Counted from the first letter of the stretch, positions 20,246 through 30,343 are shown. The stretch: 64,000 bases of DNA from Prochlorococcus sp. AG-409-A10 (GCA_003216175.1 QCJG01000001.1:268753-332752); one strand, 5' to 3'. A program made the numbers and translations. Notes: generated by a model from the letters alone, not told the origin.

Positions 20246-21931
20246 TCATGCAGCTTTGTGTTCCAGCAAGCTCGCCGCATAAGCACTAGCTTCTACGATT
20301 TCACCCCCAGCCAATAAAGCCAATTCTCTCTGCCTATCAGCGATTTCCTTTAAATTGATAACGATAGACTTTGTCTTATCAGCAATAACAGCCTTTTTTA
20401 AAGAAAAATGATTATCAGCAAATGCTGCAATTAAGGGTTGATGAGTCACGCAAAATACTTGCCGATCCTTTGACAAATCAGAAAGCAGATTAGCTACATA
20501 ACTACTAACTGATCCACTAACACCTGTGTCAATTTCGTCAAAAATCAATAGATTAGGTTGATCAAAGGTAGAAAAAATTGCCTTTATTGCAAGAAGAACC
20601 CGAGATTTTTCTCCACCCGAAGCTGTTTCTGAAAGAGGCGCTAAGGGTAGTCCTGGATTTGCTGAAAACACAAAATTAACTTTATCAATTCCATTAACTG
20701 TTGGTTCACATTCTTCAAAAACAACTTTAAAACGAACATTTGGAATACCTAAGTTTTTTAAAGTCATAATCAATTTATCCTCAAGTTGCAAAGCAATAGT
20801 TTTTCTTAAAATCGACAATTCTTTATTAGACTTATCTCTAATAATTCTCTTTTTATATTCGTAAGAAGAAAGTTGATTGATATTATTAGAACTATCCTGA
20901 GATGATAAACAATTAATTAATTCATTTTTATAGTTAATAAGATCTGCTATATTTCTATGATATTTTTTTTGATAAAACTTTAATGTAGACAATCTAACTT
21001 GTAAATCATTTAAAAAAGATGGGTCAATATCTAATGTTTTTTCGTAATCATTAATCTGATAAATCAATTCATTAATATTATTAGTTATTCTATAAAAATT
21101 GTCAAAAATCGGTTCTAGAGAAGAATCAATTTTAGACAATGCTTTTAATTCGTTAATACAAAAAGTAGTATGGTCTAAAATTGATGGGTACTCATTTAGG
21201 CTTTCATTTAAACGAATTAATAAAGATTTAACTCCTTCTTTTAATCTTAATAGATTTGATAAACGATTCTGATCGATTTCTAATTTGGTTTGCTCATCTG
21301 GATCTTCTAATTGTAATTTATCTAAATCTTGGTATATATACTGCATTTCCTCAAACTCTTTTTTTGAATCAGAGATTTTATTTCTTACATGCTCTAATCT
21401 TAAGTTAGATTCATTCCAGATTTTCCAATCTTCCTTTACTTTAGTAATAGATTCTTGAATTTTTTTTAATCCTAAAGAATCTAATAGACTTAATTGATAA
21501 AAAGAGTTATTCAAAATATAATTGTCTCCTTGGAGAGTAAAATCAAACAAAAGTGATCTCAATTCTGATATTTGATCTCTATTAACTAATACACCATTAA
21601 TTCTAAACCTAGATTTATATTTTTTTTCTTTCAACCGCCATTCTCTAGTCACAATCAATTCTTCATTAACATCAAATTCATTATCAATTAACCAATCTTT
21701 TGTTTTTTGCGAAACAGAAAAAACACCCTCAATTGATGAAAAAGCAGATCCTTTCGCTACCAATCGATTGTCTAAAGAAGTTTTTTTATTAGCCAATAAG
21801 GCATTCAACGTATCAATAAATATGGACTTACCTGAACCAGTTTGCCCTGTAAAAACAGTAAACCCCTTATCAAAGTCGATCTCTAAGTTTTCAAATAGAG
21901 CTATATTTTGAAAACGAAGGCTGTTTAGCAT
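20246..21931 (-). CDS. recN: DNA repair protein RecN (SMC-like ATPase)
   Basis: RecN is an SMC-like ATPase acting in double-strand-break repair. The 561-aa protein has Walker A GQTGSGKS at 29-36, a long central coiled coil (about 150-370) rich in Lys, Asn and Leu, the signature ASGGEKSRVLLAIKAI, and Walker B LLIFDEIDTGVSG. Length is normal. It is transcribed divergently from the UbiB-like kinase across 75 bp and leads into uvrA. Confidence 0.95.
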   Translation of the reverse strand: MLNSLRFQNIALFENLEIDFDKGFTVFTGQTGSGKSIFIDTLNALLANKKTSLDNRLVAKGSAFSSIEGVFSVSQKTKDWLIDNEFDVNEELIVTREWRLKEKKYKSRFRINGVLVNRDQISELRSLLFDFTLQGDNYILNNSFYQLSLLDSLGLKKIQESITKVKEDWKIWNESNLRLEHVRNKISDSKKEFEEMQYIYQDLDKLQLEDPDEQTKLEIDQNRLSNLLRLKEGVKSLLIRLNESLNEYPSILDHTTFCINELKALSKIDSSLEPIFDNFYRITNNINELIYQINDYEKTLDIDPSFLNDLQVRLSTLKFYQKKYHRNIADLINYKNELINCLSSQDSSNNINQLSSYEYKKRIIRDKSNKELSILRKTIALQLEDKLIMTLKNLGIPNVRFKVVFEECEPTVNGIDKVNFVFSANPGLPLAPLSETASGGEKSRVLLAIKAIFSTFDQPNLLIFDEIDTGVSGSVSSYVANLLSDLSKDRQVFCVTHQPLIAAFADNHFSLKKAVIADKTKSIVINLKEIADRQRELALLAGGEIVEASAYAASLLEHKAA

Positions 21932-22006
21932 AACTCAAAGGAATCAAAAAGACGCAAACTAGGCGTAAAATGAATTAGAAGGGATGTAGTACATCGCCAT
22001 AAGAGA

Positions 22007-23866
22007 ATGGCCGAAGAACTAAATGATTTTATTGAAGCCTCAGGTCTACTTGAGTATGACCCATTGGCTATTGACTTAATCTACAAAAAAAATCCAATTC
22101 GTCTACTTCGCAGACTTTGGCAGACACTTTTACCGATTGGATTATTTTTACTTGGCGTTGGGTGGGAAAAATTAATTGGTTCCTTAGAAAAAAACGAAAG
22201 GAAAACTTTTAGAGCCAAAGAATTTACACAATTGCTCGTAGATCTCGGACCAGCCTTTATAAAGGCTGGACAAGCATTATCCACCAGACCAGACATTGTT
22301 CCGCCAACGGTTTTAGAGGAACTAGCTCAACTTCAAGATCAACTACCGGGTTTTGAAAGCAAACTAGCGATGGCCTGCATTGAACAAGATTTAGAAAATA
22401 AAGTAGAAAACATTTTTCTAAAGATAGATAAAGAACCAATTTCTGCAGCATCTTTAGGTCAAGTGCATAAAGCAACACTCATAACTGGAGAAAAAGTTGC
22501 TGTTAAAATTCAAAGGCCAGGATTAAGAGAACAAATCACTTTAGATCTATATATAGTTAGAAATATAGCGATATGGTTTAAAAATAATATTGGAATTATC
22601 AGAAGTGATTTAGTCGCCTTAATAGACGAGTTAGGCAAAAGAATATTTGAGGAAATGGATTACATTAATGAAGCGAATAATGCGGAAAAATTTAAACAAC
22701 TTCATAGCGAGAATAAAAAAATTGCAGTTCCAAAAATTTATAGAGAAGCTACAAGTAGAAGAGTACTTACAATGGAATGGATAGATGGCATAAAATTAAC
22801 AAACATAGAAGCTGTTAAAAATTTAGGAATTGATCCAAATGAAATGATAGAAATTGGAGTAAGTTGTAGTCTTCAGCAACTAATTGAGCACGGTTTTTTT
22901 CACGCCGATCCTCATCCAGGAAATATTTTAGCAATGGAAGATGGTCGATTATGTTACTTAGATTTTGGGATGATGAGCAATGTTACTCAACAATCAAGAG
23001 TTGGATTAATTAGAGCCGTTGTACACCTTGTAAATAAACGATTTGATAAACTTTCTGATGATTTTGTGCAATTAGGATTTCTCTCTGAAGAAGTTGATTT
23101 AACGTCAATTGCTCCAGCATTTGAAAGTGTTTTTACTAGCGCTTTAGAAATAGGAGTAAATAAAATGGATTTTAAAGCAGTAACAGATGATATGTCTGGG
23201 ATTATGTATAAATTTCCTTTTAAATTGCCACCCTATTACGCACTAATAATTAGATCCTTAATTACTTTAGAAGGGATAGCACTTAGTGTTGATCCCAATT
23301 TTAAGATTTTAGGAGCTGCATATCCTTACTTCGCAAGAAGACTAATGGAAGATGAAAATCCAGAACTAAGAAATAGTCTAAAAGAAATGCTTTTTGATGA
23401 GAATAATCTTAAATTGGAAAGATTAGATGATCTTCTCACAAGCGCTACAAAAGAAAAGCAACTGGATAGTGAAAAAATATTAGATCAAACCATTGATTTT
23501 TTATTTTCAGAAAAAGGACTAATTCTTAGAAATGAATTAATTAATATTTTAGCTTCAAAAATAGACTCCTTTGGATGGAAAACAATAATAAAATTAAATC
23601 ATAAGCTTCCATCAAAAATACGTTCAAAAACAATAGAAAAATCATCAAAAATCAATACTAAACAAATTTTTAATACGTCTTCCTTAAATAAAATGTTTAG
23701 CATGTCAAAATTAAAACCTGGATTCAAAAGAAAAATATTCTTTAAAAAATTACCAAAAATTCTAATTACGAAAGATACTTATAAAATGGGTATTGGGTTA
23801 ATGAAAAAAACATCTGAAAAGGGAATAATTAGATTAGTTAAAGTTGCTGCAGGTGTAGAACAATAA
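22007..23866 (+). CDS. ABC1/UbiB-family atypical protein kinase
   Basis: Members of this kinase-like family support quinone metabolism in bacteria, mitochondria and plastids. The 619-aa protein shows the defining KxGQ motif (Lys86-Ala-Gly-Gln89), the AAASLGQVHKA-type loop (SAASLGQVHKA), the catalytic HADPHPGN and the DFGMMSN metal site. A hydrophobic segment lies near residues 40-58. A plastoquinone-related role is inference from homologues. The DUF1400 gene starts at the base directly after the stop codon. Confidence 0.93.
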   Translation: MAEELNDFIEASGLLEYDPLAIDLIYKKNPIRLLRRLWQTLLPIGLFLLGVGWEKLIGSLEKNERKTFRAKEFTQLLVDLGPAFIKAGQALSTRPDIVPPTVLEELAQLQDQLPGFESKLAMACIEQDLENKVENIFLKIDKEPISAASLGQVHKATLITGEKVAVKIQRPGLREQITLDLYIVRNIAIWFKNNIGIIRSDLVALIDELGKRIFEEMDYINEANNAEKFKQLHSENKKIAVPKIYREATSRRVLTMEWIDGIKLTNIEAVKNLGIDPNEMIEIGVSCSLQQLIEHGFFHADPHPGNILAMEDGRLCYLDFGMMSNVTQQSRVGLIRAVVHLVNKRFDKLSDDFVQLGFLSEEVDLTSIAPAFESVFTSALEIGVNKMDFKAVTDDMSGIMYKFPFKLPPYYALIIRSLITLEGIALSVDPNFKILGAAYPYFARRLMEDENPELRNSLKEMLFDENNLKLERLDDLLTSATKEKQLDSEKILDQTIDFLFSEKGLILRNELINILASKIDSFGWKTIIKLNHKLPSKIRSKTIEKSSKINTKQIFNTSSLNKMFSMSKLKPGFKRKIFFKKLPKILITKDTYKMGIGLMKKTSEKGIIRLVKVAAGVEQ

Positions 23867-24427
23867 ATGAACTTTAAATATAACTATCTTTTTTTATTAT
23901 TACTTTTTTTAAATCCAGTTGCCAAAAGCGCTGAAAATCTTTTCCTGTATAAAGGAATATTTAGTAGAACCATAGAGATAGAAGACTTATCTAAATTTAA
24001 ATTAACAAAAACACCTAATAATAAACTAAAAAATATATTTAAAATAACTAATCAAAAAGAAAAAGAACTCCATAAAATTTTATCCATAAAAATAGAAGTT
24101 CCATTAAAAACTAGCAGCAAATTAATGAATAGTAAAATAGGAGAAGTTTTTTTAAGCCGGTTATCCAAAATTATTTATCCTAATAAAATATTAAATAAAG
24201 AGTTAAGCACTAAAGCAATAAGATCTGGTATTTTATTAAGTTCCTTTAATAACAACCAGAAAATTAATCTAATAGATTTTTTAAAAGCATATCCAAATAA
24301 AAATATTGCTATAGATCTTAACGCGTTGAGTAAAACTCTTAAAAAAGTAGAGTCTTTAAAAGAATTAATAGAATTCTATTCAGATTCACCTTTTAAAAAA
24401 CTGAAAGATGGAAGGTCTAGCACTTAG
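23867..24427 (+). CDS. DUF1400-domain secreted protein
   Basis: The 186-aa product starts with a signal peptide (about residues 1-22, FLLLLFLNPVAKSA). The rest follows the cyanobacterial DUF1400 pattern: an IEIEDLSKF motif, a KIGEVFLSRLSKIIYP block, SGILLSSFNNNQKINLIDFLKAYP, and a final IDLNALSKTLK segment. In many cyanobacteria DUF1400 precedes an alpha/beta hydrolase domain; here the hydrolase is absent. The ATG touches the preceding UbiB stop, so translation is probably coupled. Function is unknown. The domain call is from pattern recognition. Confidence 0.75.
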   Translation: MNFKYNYLFLLLLFLNPVAKSAENLFLYKGIFSRTIEIEDLSKFKLTKTPNNKLKNIFKITNQKEKELHKILSIKIEVPLKTSSKLMNSKIGEVFLSRLSKIIYPNKILNKELSTKAIRSGILLSSFNNNQKINLIDFLKAYPNKNIAIDLNALSKTLKKVESLKELIEFYSDSPFKKLKDGRSST

Positions 24428-24453
24428 ATTGTTTAAAATTGATTAGTTAAGCA

Positions 24454-25560
24454 GTGGCATTCTCTAAAAGATTAAAACAACTTTTTTCTTCTAGCCAGAA
24501 AAAAAACAATTGGGATGGGCTTATAGAAGCATACAAACCTTGGCTGCCAGTAACAAATAAAACACCAATTATTACATTAAAAGAAGGAGCAACTCCTCTT
24601 ATAGAAGTGCAATCCATCTCTAATCGAATTGGAAAAGGCGTAAAAGTATATATCAAATATGACGGTCTAAATCCAACAGGCTCATTTAAAGATAGAGGAA
24701 TGACAATGGCAATAAGCAAAGCCAAAGAGGTTGGTTGTGAAGCAGTAATTTGCGCAAGTACAGGAAATACTTCAGCATCTGCCGCTGCTTATGCAAGTAA
24801 AGGAGGAATGAGATCTTTTGTCATTATTCCAGATGGGTATGTAGCTCAAGGCAAACTAGCTCAAGCTTTAGTCTATGGAGCAGAAGTATTAGCGATCAAA
24901 GGAAATTTTGATAAAGCATTAGATATTGTTAGAGAATTATCTGATAAATATCCAATAACATTAGTTAACTCGGTTAATCCTTATAGATTGCAGGGACAAA
25001 AAACAGCAGCTTTTGAAATAATAGAATATCTTGGAAATGCTCCTGATTGGTTATGCATTCCAATGGGTAATGCAGGAAATATAAGTGCTTACTGGATGGG
25101 ATTTCAAGAATTTTTTAATGCTAAAAAATCGAAACATCTTCCTAGAATGATGGGATTTCAAGCAAGTGGTTCTGCACCGTTAGTTGAAGGTAAAAGCATA
25201 AATAATCCAGAAACAATTGCTACTGCAATAAGAATTGGTAATCCTGTTAATAAAGAAAAAGCAATTTTAGCAAGAGAATCAAGTAAAGGTAAATTTTCTT
25301 CCGTAACAGATTCAGAAATAATCGAAGCATATAAAATTCTTGGAAAAGAAGAAGGGATTTTTTGCGAACCTGCTAGTGCAGCTTCAGTTGCAGGTTTATT
25401 AAAAGTTAAAAACGATATACCAAAAAATTCAACTATTGTTTGTGTTCTTACTGGTAATGGTCTAAAAGATCCTGATTGTGCAATAAAAAATAATGATTCA
25501 ATTTTTCATACAGGAATAGATCCAGAAATAAATTCAATAACCAAAATAATGGGATTTTAA
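24454..25560 (+). CDS. thrC: Threonine synthase
   Basis: ThrC converts O-phosphohomoserine to threonine with PLP. Lys79 in PTGSFKDRG is the PLP lysine, and [15 protein letters not shown] forms the phosphate-binding loop. The 368-aa protein is the short class of the family. The start is a GTG at 24454 (first residues AFSKRLKQ). It is the last gene before the candidate replication origin, pointing toward it. Confidence 0.96.
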   Translation: MAFSKRLKQLFSSSQKKNNWDGLIEAYKPWLPVTNKTPIITLKEGATPLIEVQSISNRIGKGVKVYIKYDGLNPTGSFKDRGMTMAISKAKEVGCEAVICASTGNTSASAAAYASKGGMRSFVIIPDGYVAQGKLAQALVYGAEVLAIKGNFDKALDIVRELSDKYPITLVNSVNPYRLQGQKTAAFEIIEYLGNAPDWLCIPMGNAGNISAYWMGFQEFFNAKKSKHLPRMMGFQASGSAPLVEGKSINNPETIATAIRIGNPVNKEKAILARESSKGKFSSVTDSEIIEAYKILGKEEGIFCEPASAASVAGLLKVKNDIPKNSTIVCVLTGNGLKDPDCAIKNNDSIFHTGIDPEINSITKIMGF

Positions 25561-25622
25561 AACATAGGAAAATCCAAAAAATAAACTGTCTGTTAATTTC
25601 ATGAGTTTTTCCTTATTCTTAA

Positions 25623-25631
25623 TGTGGAAAA
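25623..25631 (-). promoter_or_regulatory. DnaA box (TTTTCCACA on minus strand)
   Basis: TGTGGAAAA on the plus strand is the reverse complement of TTTTCCACA, one base from the consensus TTATCCACA. It lies in the thrC-dnaN gap with further copies downstream. Confidence 0.7.
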
Positions 25632-25663
25632 AATATAAAAAGTATGCCAAATCTACATGGCTT

Positions 25664-25672
25664 TTTTCCACA
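25664..25672 (+). promoter_or_regulatory. DnaA box (TTTTCCACA)
   Basis: TTTTCCACA is one base from TTATCCACA and identical to the sites at 25623-25631 (minus) and 25722-25730. Three copies of this nonamer within about 110 bp are unlikely by chance in noncoding DNA. Confidence 0.72.
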
Positions 25673-25685
25673 GGCCATAAAGTTG

Positions 25686-25709
25686 GTGGAGAAAAATATT
25701 TTTCTCCAC
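25686..25709. repeat. Perfect 24-bp palindrome with DnaA-box-like ends
   Basis: Arms GTGGAGAAAAAT and ATTTTTCTCCAC are exact reverse complements with no spacer. Each end resembles a DnaA box (TTCTCCACA at 25702-25710; its mirror on the minus strand ends in ACC). It sits between two TTTTCCACA sites. No T-run follows it, so it does not look like a terminator. Confidence 0.75.
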
Positions 25710-25721
25710 ACTTACAAAAAC

Positions 25722-25730
25722 TTTTCCACA
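25722..25730 (+). promoter_or_regulatory. DnaA box (TTTTCCACA)
   Basis: This is the third exact TTTTCCACA in the gap, followed by an AT-rich stretch. Weaker matches, TTAACCACA (25774-25782) and GAAACCACA (25783-25791), lie head-to-tail about 45 bp further on. Confidence 0.72.
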
Positions 25731-25934
25731 TAAAAATTATCTAAAATTGCTGTTGGGAGCTCTAATTATTGAATTAACCACAGAAACCACAATAACTACT
25801 ACTACTAATTCAATTTCAAATAAGAAATAAAGAACTAGAATAGAAGTGAAAAGTTTATTTTTTTTTAGCGGTATTGCTTTTTAGAAATAACTATGAAATT
25901 CTTATGACAATGGATTTTTATTTGAAATAACAGG

Positions 25935-27095
25935 ATGAAGTTAAATTGTTCTCAAGCTGAATTAAATACTGCTCTTCAACTAGTTAGCAGAGCCGTTTCT
26001 AATCGACCTACTCACCCTGTTTTAGCTAATGTTTTACTAGCTGCTGATGAAGTAAGTGGAAAACTACGCTTAACCGGTTTTGATTTAAGTTTAGGAATAC
26101 AAACTTCAATATCTGCATCGATAGAAAGTAGTGGTGCTATGACTTTGCCTGCTAAGTTGTTTGGTGAAATTGTTTCTAAATTATCTAATGATTCTCCTTT
26201 GATTTTGACTTCTGATGATAATAGTCAACAAATTGAATTAACTAGTAAAAGTGGGACTTATCAAGTAAAAGGAATGCTTGCTGATGATTTTCCTGATTTA
26301 CCTTTAGTTGAGAGTGGTACTTCTTTAAAATTAAATCCATTATTATTATCTAATGCAATTAAATCAACTTTATTTGCAAGTAGTTCTGATGATGCTAAAC
26401 AATTACTTACAGGTGTTAATCTAACATTTGACGGTTACGGAATTGAATCTGCAGCTACTGATGGACATAGATTAGCTGTTTTAAATTTAAATAATATTTT
26501 ATATAATTCAAAAGATATAGATACTTCTACTCATCTTGATAATTTTTCTATTACATTACCTTCTAAGTCATTAAGAGAAGTTGAAAAATTTTTAAGTACT
26601 TGTGATATTAGTCAACCAATAAACTTTTTTATTGATAAAGGACAAGTAGTCTTTATATCTGTTGATGAAATTATAACCATTAGAGCTTTAGAAGGTTCTT
26701 ATCCAAATTATTCACAATTATTACCTGATACATTTGAAAATATATTAGAATTTGATAGAAAAGAATTTATTGCTTCATTAGAAAGAATTGCTGTTTTAGC
26801 TGATCAACATAATAATGTTATTAAGGTAAGAACGGATGGTTCTGCAAATTTAATTAAAATTAGTACAGATGCCCAAGATATTGGAACAGGTTATGAGTCT
26901 TTACCTGTTTCTTTTAAAGGTGAATCGTTTGAAATAGCTTTCAATGTTAGGTATTTATTAGATGGACTTAAAGTTATAGATTCAAATCTGATAAAATTAA
27001 GTTGTAATTCTCCGACGACACCTGCAGTTTTTTCACCAGTTAATAGTGATGTTGATTTCACTTATTTAGTGATGCCTATTCAAATACGAAATTAA
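25935..27095 (+). CDS. dnaN: DNA polymerase III beta sliding clamp
   Basis: DnaN is the ring-shaped processivity clamp of the replicative polymerase. The 386-aa protein has three successive clamp domains of about 125 residues, with AVSNRPTHPVLANVLL near the start, the ATDGHRLAV motif in the middle and the YLVMPIQIRN C-terminus typical of the clamp. It is the first gene right of the candidate origin. The next gene starts one base after the stop codon, so dnaN heads a tight cluster with the PRC-barrel-like protein and purL. Confidence 0.98.
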   Translation: MKLNCSQAELNTALQLVSRAVSNRPTHPVLANVLLAADEVSGKLRLTGFDLSLGIQTSISASIESSGAMTLPAKLFGEIVSKLSNDSPLILTSDDNSQQIELTSKSGTYQVKGMLADDFPDLPLVESGTSLKLNPLLLSNAIKSTLFASSSDDAKQLLTGVNLTFDGYGIESAATDGHRLAVLNLNNILYNSKDIDTSTHLDNFSITLPSKSLREVEKFLSTCDISQPINFFIDKGQVVFISVDEIITIRALEGSYPNYSQLLPDTFENILEFDRKEFIASLERIAVLADQHNNVIKVRTDGSANLIKISTDAQDIGTGYESLPVSFKGESFEIAFNVRYLLDGLKVIDSNLIKLSCNSPTTPAVFSPVNSDVDFTYLVMPIQIRN

Positions 27096-27096
27096 T

Positions 27097-27864
27097 TTGG
27101 CTGTTCCTACTAAATTATTATTAAGTGATTTATTAAAACATAACGTACGTTGTGAAAATGGGGTTTATCACGGTCCAGTTATTAGTCCATGGATGCATCC
27201 TCCTGTTCACAGAATATTGGGATTGATAAGTCGTCCTTCTAATCTAAGAGTTCAAAGAGAAGTCTGGAGGTTGGATCAACTTAAAGGAATAAATCAAGAA
27301 GAAATTTATGTAAAAGGTTCCTGTTCTCTTACTGATGAACAAACTTTACAGCGTTTTCCAACTTTAATGTACGCCAATGTTTTTAATCGAATTGGTCAGA
27401 AATTAGGTTTAATAGCTGATTTTGTTTTTGAGACTAATAAAGGAAACATACAATATTACTTAGTTAGTCGATCTAATCCATTAATTCCAGGAACTAGTCG
27501 ATGGTGTTTATCTATATCTCAAATCATTGATAAGCAGCCGGGTTCTATTTCTTGTGATATTGATACATTTGAGGATTTAACAATACATAAAGCAAGTTTC
27601 AAAGAAGAATTTCTTAGTAAGAGCAGAAAATGGAAAAGTCAATTTGATGATTTTACTAATATTGCATCTGATAGACTTGAGGGGTGGATTGATGATCAAA
27701 TTAAAGATAGTGAGAATCAATCTCCGAAAGATTCTTATGATTTTTCGAATAATCATGATTCTTATGATGATTGGATAGATAGTTCCGAAGAATTTAATAG
27801 AATGAATAAACGTAAAAGAAATAGAACTTCAACGAATGCAAGAGATCTTGATCCCTGGATTTAA
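27097..27864 (+). CDS. PRC-barrel-like conserved hypothetical protein between dnaN and purL
   Basis: The 255-aa product starts at a TTG one base after the dnaN stop. Two PRC-barrel-like stretches can be seen, one around residues 8-50 (LLKHNVRCENGVYHGPVISP...HRILGLISRPS) and one around 100-140 (KLGLIADFVFETNKGNIQYYLVSRSNP). The C-terminal 70 residues are polar, Asp/Ser/Asn-rich and end in a basic patch and DLDPWI. Its position between dnaN and purL is conserved in Prochlorococcus. The function is unknown. The domain call is moderate; the gene itself is certain from frame and spacing (3 nt to purL). Confidence 0.8.
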   Translation: MAVPTKLLLSDLLKHNVRCENGVYHGPVISPWMHPPVHRILGLISRPSNLRVQREVWRLDQLKGINQEEIYVKGSCSLTDEQTLQRFPTLMYANVFNRIGQKLGLIADFVFETNKGNIQYYLVSRSNPLIPGTSRWCLSISQIIDKQPGSISCDIDTFEDLTIHKASFKEEFLSKSRKWKSQFDDFTNIASDRLEGWIDDQIKDSENQSPKDSYDFSNNHDSYDDWIDSSEEFNRMNKRKRNRTSTNARDLDPWI

Positions 27865-27867
27865 TTA

Positions 27868-30279
27868 ATGACATTTTCTTCTGAGACTAATGATTTTAAT
27901 CAATTCATTAATTCAACAAAATTTTTTGCTGAATACGATGTTTTAGCTTCTCTTAAAGAAGAAGGATTAAAACAATCTGATTATTTAGAAATTTGTAGAA
28001 GACTCGATAGGGCTCCAAATAGAAATGAATTAGGAATGTTTGGTGTTATGTGGTCTGAACATTGTTGTTATCGAAACTCTCGTCCTTTATTAAAAAACTT
28101 TCCTACAACTGGTAGTCGAATTCTTGTAGGACCTGGTGAAAATGCAGGAGTGGTAGATATTGGTTCAGGTCAAAAATTAGTTTTTAAAATTGAGAGTCAT
28201 AATCATCCTTCAGCTGTGGAGCCTTTTCAAGGAGCAGCAACTGGAGTAGGAGGAATATTGAGGGATATTTTTACCATGGGAGCAAGGCCAATAGCCTTAT
28301 TAAATGCTTTAAGATTTGGTCCATTAGATGATGAAAAAAATATTAGTTTATTAGAAGGTGTTGTTGCAGGTATTTCTCATTATGGAAATTGTGTAGGCGT
28401 TCCTACTGTTGGAGGAGAAGTTGGTTTTGATAGTAGTTATTCAGGTAATCCTTTAGTTAATGCAATGGCACTGGGTTTAATGGAAACAGAAGAAATAGTT
28501 TGTTCAGGTGCTAGTGGAATCAATTTTCCAGTTCTTTACGTAGGTAATACAACTGGAAGAGATGGTATGGGAGGAGCAAGTTTTGCAAGTTCTGAACTCT
28601 CTAAAACTTCAATAGATGATCGACCTGCAGTACAGGTAGGTGATCCTTTTCTTGAAAAAGGATTGATAGAGGCTTGTTTAGAGGCATTTAAAACAGGACA
28701 TGTAATTGCTGCCCAAGATATGGGAGCTGCAGGTTTAACTTGTAGTTGTTCTGAAATGGCTTCAAAAGGTGAGGTAGGAATTGAATTGAACCTTGATCTT
28801 GTTCCAGCTAGAGAAAAGGGAATGACTGCGTATGAATTTTTGTTGTCTGAATCACAAGAACGAATGTTATTTGTTGTGAAACCTGGTTCAGAAACAGAAT
28901 TGAGACAATTATTTATGAGATGGGGCTTATATGTTGAAGTTGTGGGAAAAGTTTTAAAAGAAAAATTTGTTAGAGTGATACATAAAGGAAAAATTGTAGC
29001 GAATTTACCAGCAACTGCACTTGCTGATGATACACCTATAGAGCAGCATTTATTAATAAATTCTACGCCAGAATATTTACAAGAACATTGGAAATGGAAT
29101 GAAGAACTACTGCCTAAAAATTTACACAATGGAATTATTAATATAAAAAATAATTTATTTATTAGTTGGAATAATGTTCTATTAAATTTGTTAAGTACTC
29201 CTTCATTAGCTTCAAAAAATTGGGTATATAAACAATATGATTATCAAGTACAATCTAATACAATTGTTCCTCCTGGAGAAGCAGATGCAGCTGTTATTAG
29301 AATTCGTCCTCAAAACGATTTCACAGCTACATCAAATCAGGATAGAGGAATAGCATCAGTCTTGGATTGCAATGATAGATGGGTTTATTTAGACCCTCAA
29401 AGAGGAAGTATTGCTGCAGTTGCCGAAGCTGCTAGGAACTTAAGTTGTGTAGGAGCTGAACCTATAGCAATTACTAATAATTTAAATTTTTCTTCTCCGG
29501 ATAAACCAGTAGGTTTTTGGCAATTATCAATGTCCTGTGAAGGTATAACTAATGCTTGTAAAGTATTGAATACTCCAGTTACAGGAGGAAATGTCTCTTT
29601 ATATAATGATACAAAATTGTCAAATAATACAGTTATACCTATACATCCGACCCCAGTAATTGGCATGGTTGGAATAATAGAAGATATTAATAAAATTTGT
29701 AAAAAATCTTGGCGTAAAAGTGGAGATCAAATATGGATGATTGGTTTACCTTTAGAAACTAATAAAAATCATGATAAAAGAATTTCATTAGCTGCTTCAT
29801 CTTTTTTAGAGTATATTCATGATCTAAAAACTGGAAGACCACCAGAAATAGATTTATATTTAGAAAAACAAGTTCATTCATTTCTAAGAAAAATAATAAA
29901 AAAAGGTATTATTAACTCAGCTCATGATTTAGGTGATGGTGGTTTAGCAGTAGCTATAGCTGAGTGTTGTATTTCTTCTGGATATGGTGCAAATATTAAA
30001 CTCCCCCCAAGCGAATCAAGATTAGATAGGCTCCTTTTTGCTGAAGGAGGCGCAAGAGTTTTAGTTAGTTGTTCAATTGATCAAAGTCTAGAATTAAAAA
30101 AATATTATAAAGATAATTCTTCTGAAGAGCCTAATCTTTTTTCAATATCACATTTAGGTAGTGTAAATAATCAAAAAAAATTGTCAGTTTATCAATCTAA
30201 TAATTTAATTATAGATGTTAATATTCCAGAATTAAAAGATATATATAAAAATACCATCTATAAAAAGATAACTAAATAA
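27868..30279 (+). CDS. purL: Phosphoribosylformylglycinamidine synthase subunit PurL
   Basis: Small-type PurL (803 aa) converts FGAR to FGAM in purine synthesis together with PurQ and PurS, which are not in this window. Motifs seen include [33 protein letters not shown] with the catalytic-site histidine, and the second ATP-like half beginning near residue 440. The tail is AT-rich and lysine-heavy. It is separated from purF by 64 nt, and the two probably form one unit with dnaN. Confidence 0.97.
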   Translation: MTFSSETNDFNQFINSTKFFAEYDVLASLKEEGLKQSDYLEICRRLDRAPNRNELGMFGVMWSEHCCYRNSRPLLKNFPTTGSRILVGPGENAGVVDIGSGQKLVFKIESHNHPSAVEPFQGAATGVGGILRDIFTMGARPIALLNALRFGPLDDEKNISLLEGVVAGISHYGNCVGVPTVGGEVGFDSSYSGNPLVNAMALGLMETEEIVCSGASGINFPVLYVGNTTGRDGMGGASFASSELSKTSIDDRPAVQVGDPFLEKGLIEACLEAFKTGHVIAAQDMGAAGLTCSCSEMASKGEVGIELNLDLVPAREKGMTAYEFLLSESQERMLFVVKPGSETELRQLFMRWGLYVEVVGKVLKEKFVRVIHKGKIVANLPATALADDTPIEQHLLINSTPEYLQEHWKWNEELLPKNLHNGIINIKNNLFISWNNVLLNLLSTPSLASKNWVYKQYDYQVQSNTIVPPGEADAAVIRIRPQNDFTATSNQDRGIASVLDCNDRWVYLDPQRGSIAAVAEAARNLSCVGAEPIAITNNLNFSSPDKPVGFWQLSMSCEGITNACKVLNTPVTGGNVSLYNDTKLSNNTVIPIHPTPVIGMVGIIEDINKICKKSWRKSGDQIWMIGLPLETNKNHDKRISLAASSFLEYIHDLKTGRPPEIDLYLEKQVHSFLRKIIKKGIINSAHDLGDGGLAVAIAECCISSGYGANIKLPPSESRLDRLLFAEGGARVLVSCSIDQSLELKKYYKDNSSEEPNLFSISHLGSVNNQKKLSVYQSNNLIIDVNIPELKDIYKNTIYKKITK

Positions 30280-30343
30280 ATCAATCAATTATGATTTATA
30301 ATTTTAAAATTAAATTTAGTTTATTTAACCTAGGAATATAATT

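Larger units (their letters stand above)
25561..25934. other. Candidate chromosomal replication origin (oriC), thrC-dnaN gap
   Basis: This 374-bp gene-free stretch is the longest in the window. It holds several DnaA-box-like nonamers on both strands, a perfect 24-bp palindrome made of two box-like half sites, and AT-rich DNA (about 25840-25925) that could unwind. It lies directly upstream of dnaN, where the origin of Synechococcus elongatus and many cyanobacteria is found. Plus-strand base composition also changes across it: a hand count of 22501-22560 (plus-strand coding) gives 25 A and 18 T, while 26161-26220 gives 15 A and 29 T. The origin assignment is inference from these signals. Confidence 0.82.

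Noticed and set aside
25686..25709. 24-bp palindrome as a thrC terminator
   Set aside because: No T-run follows on either strand, it lies over 120 bp after the thrC stop, and it is embedded among DnaA-like boxes.
28536..29129. Long open frame of 197 codons antisense to purL
   Set aside because: purL is certain in its own frame over the whole region, and the antisense product has no recognisable motif; it is a shadow of purL codon use.
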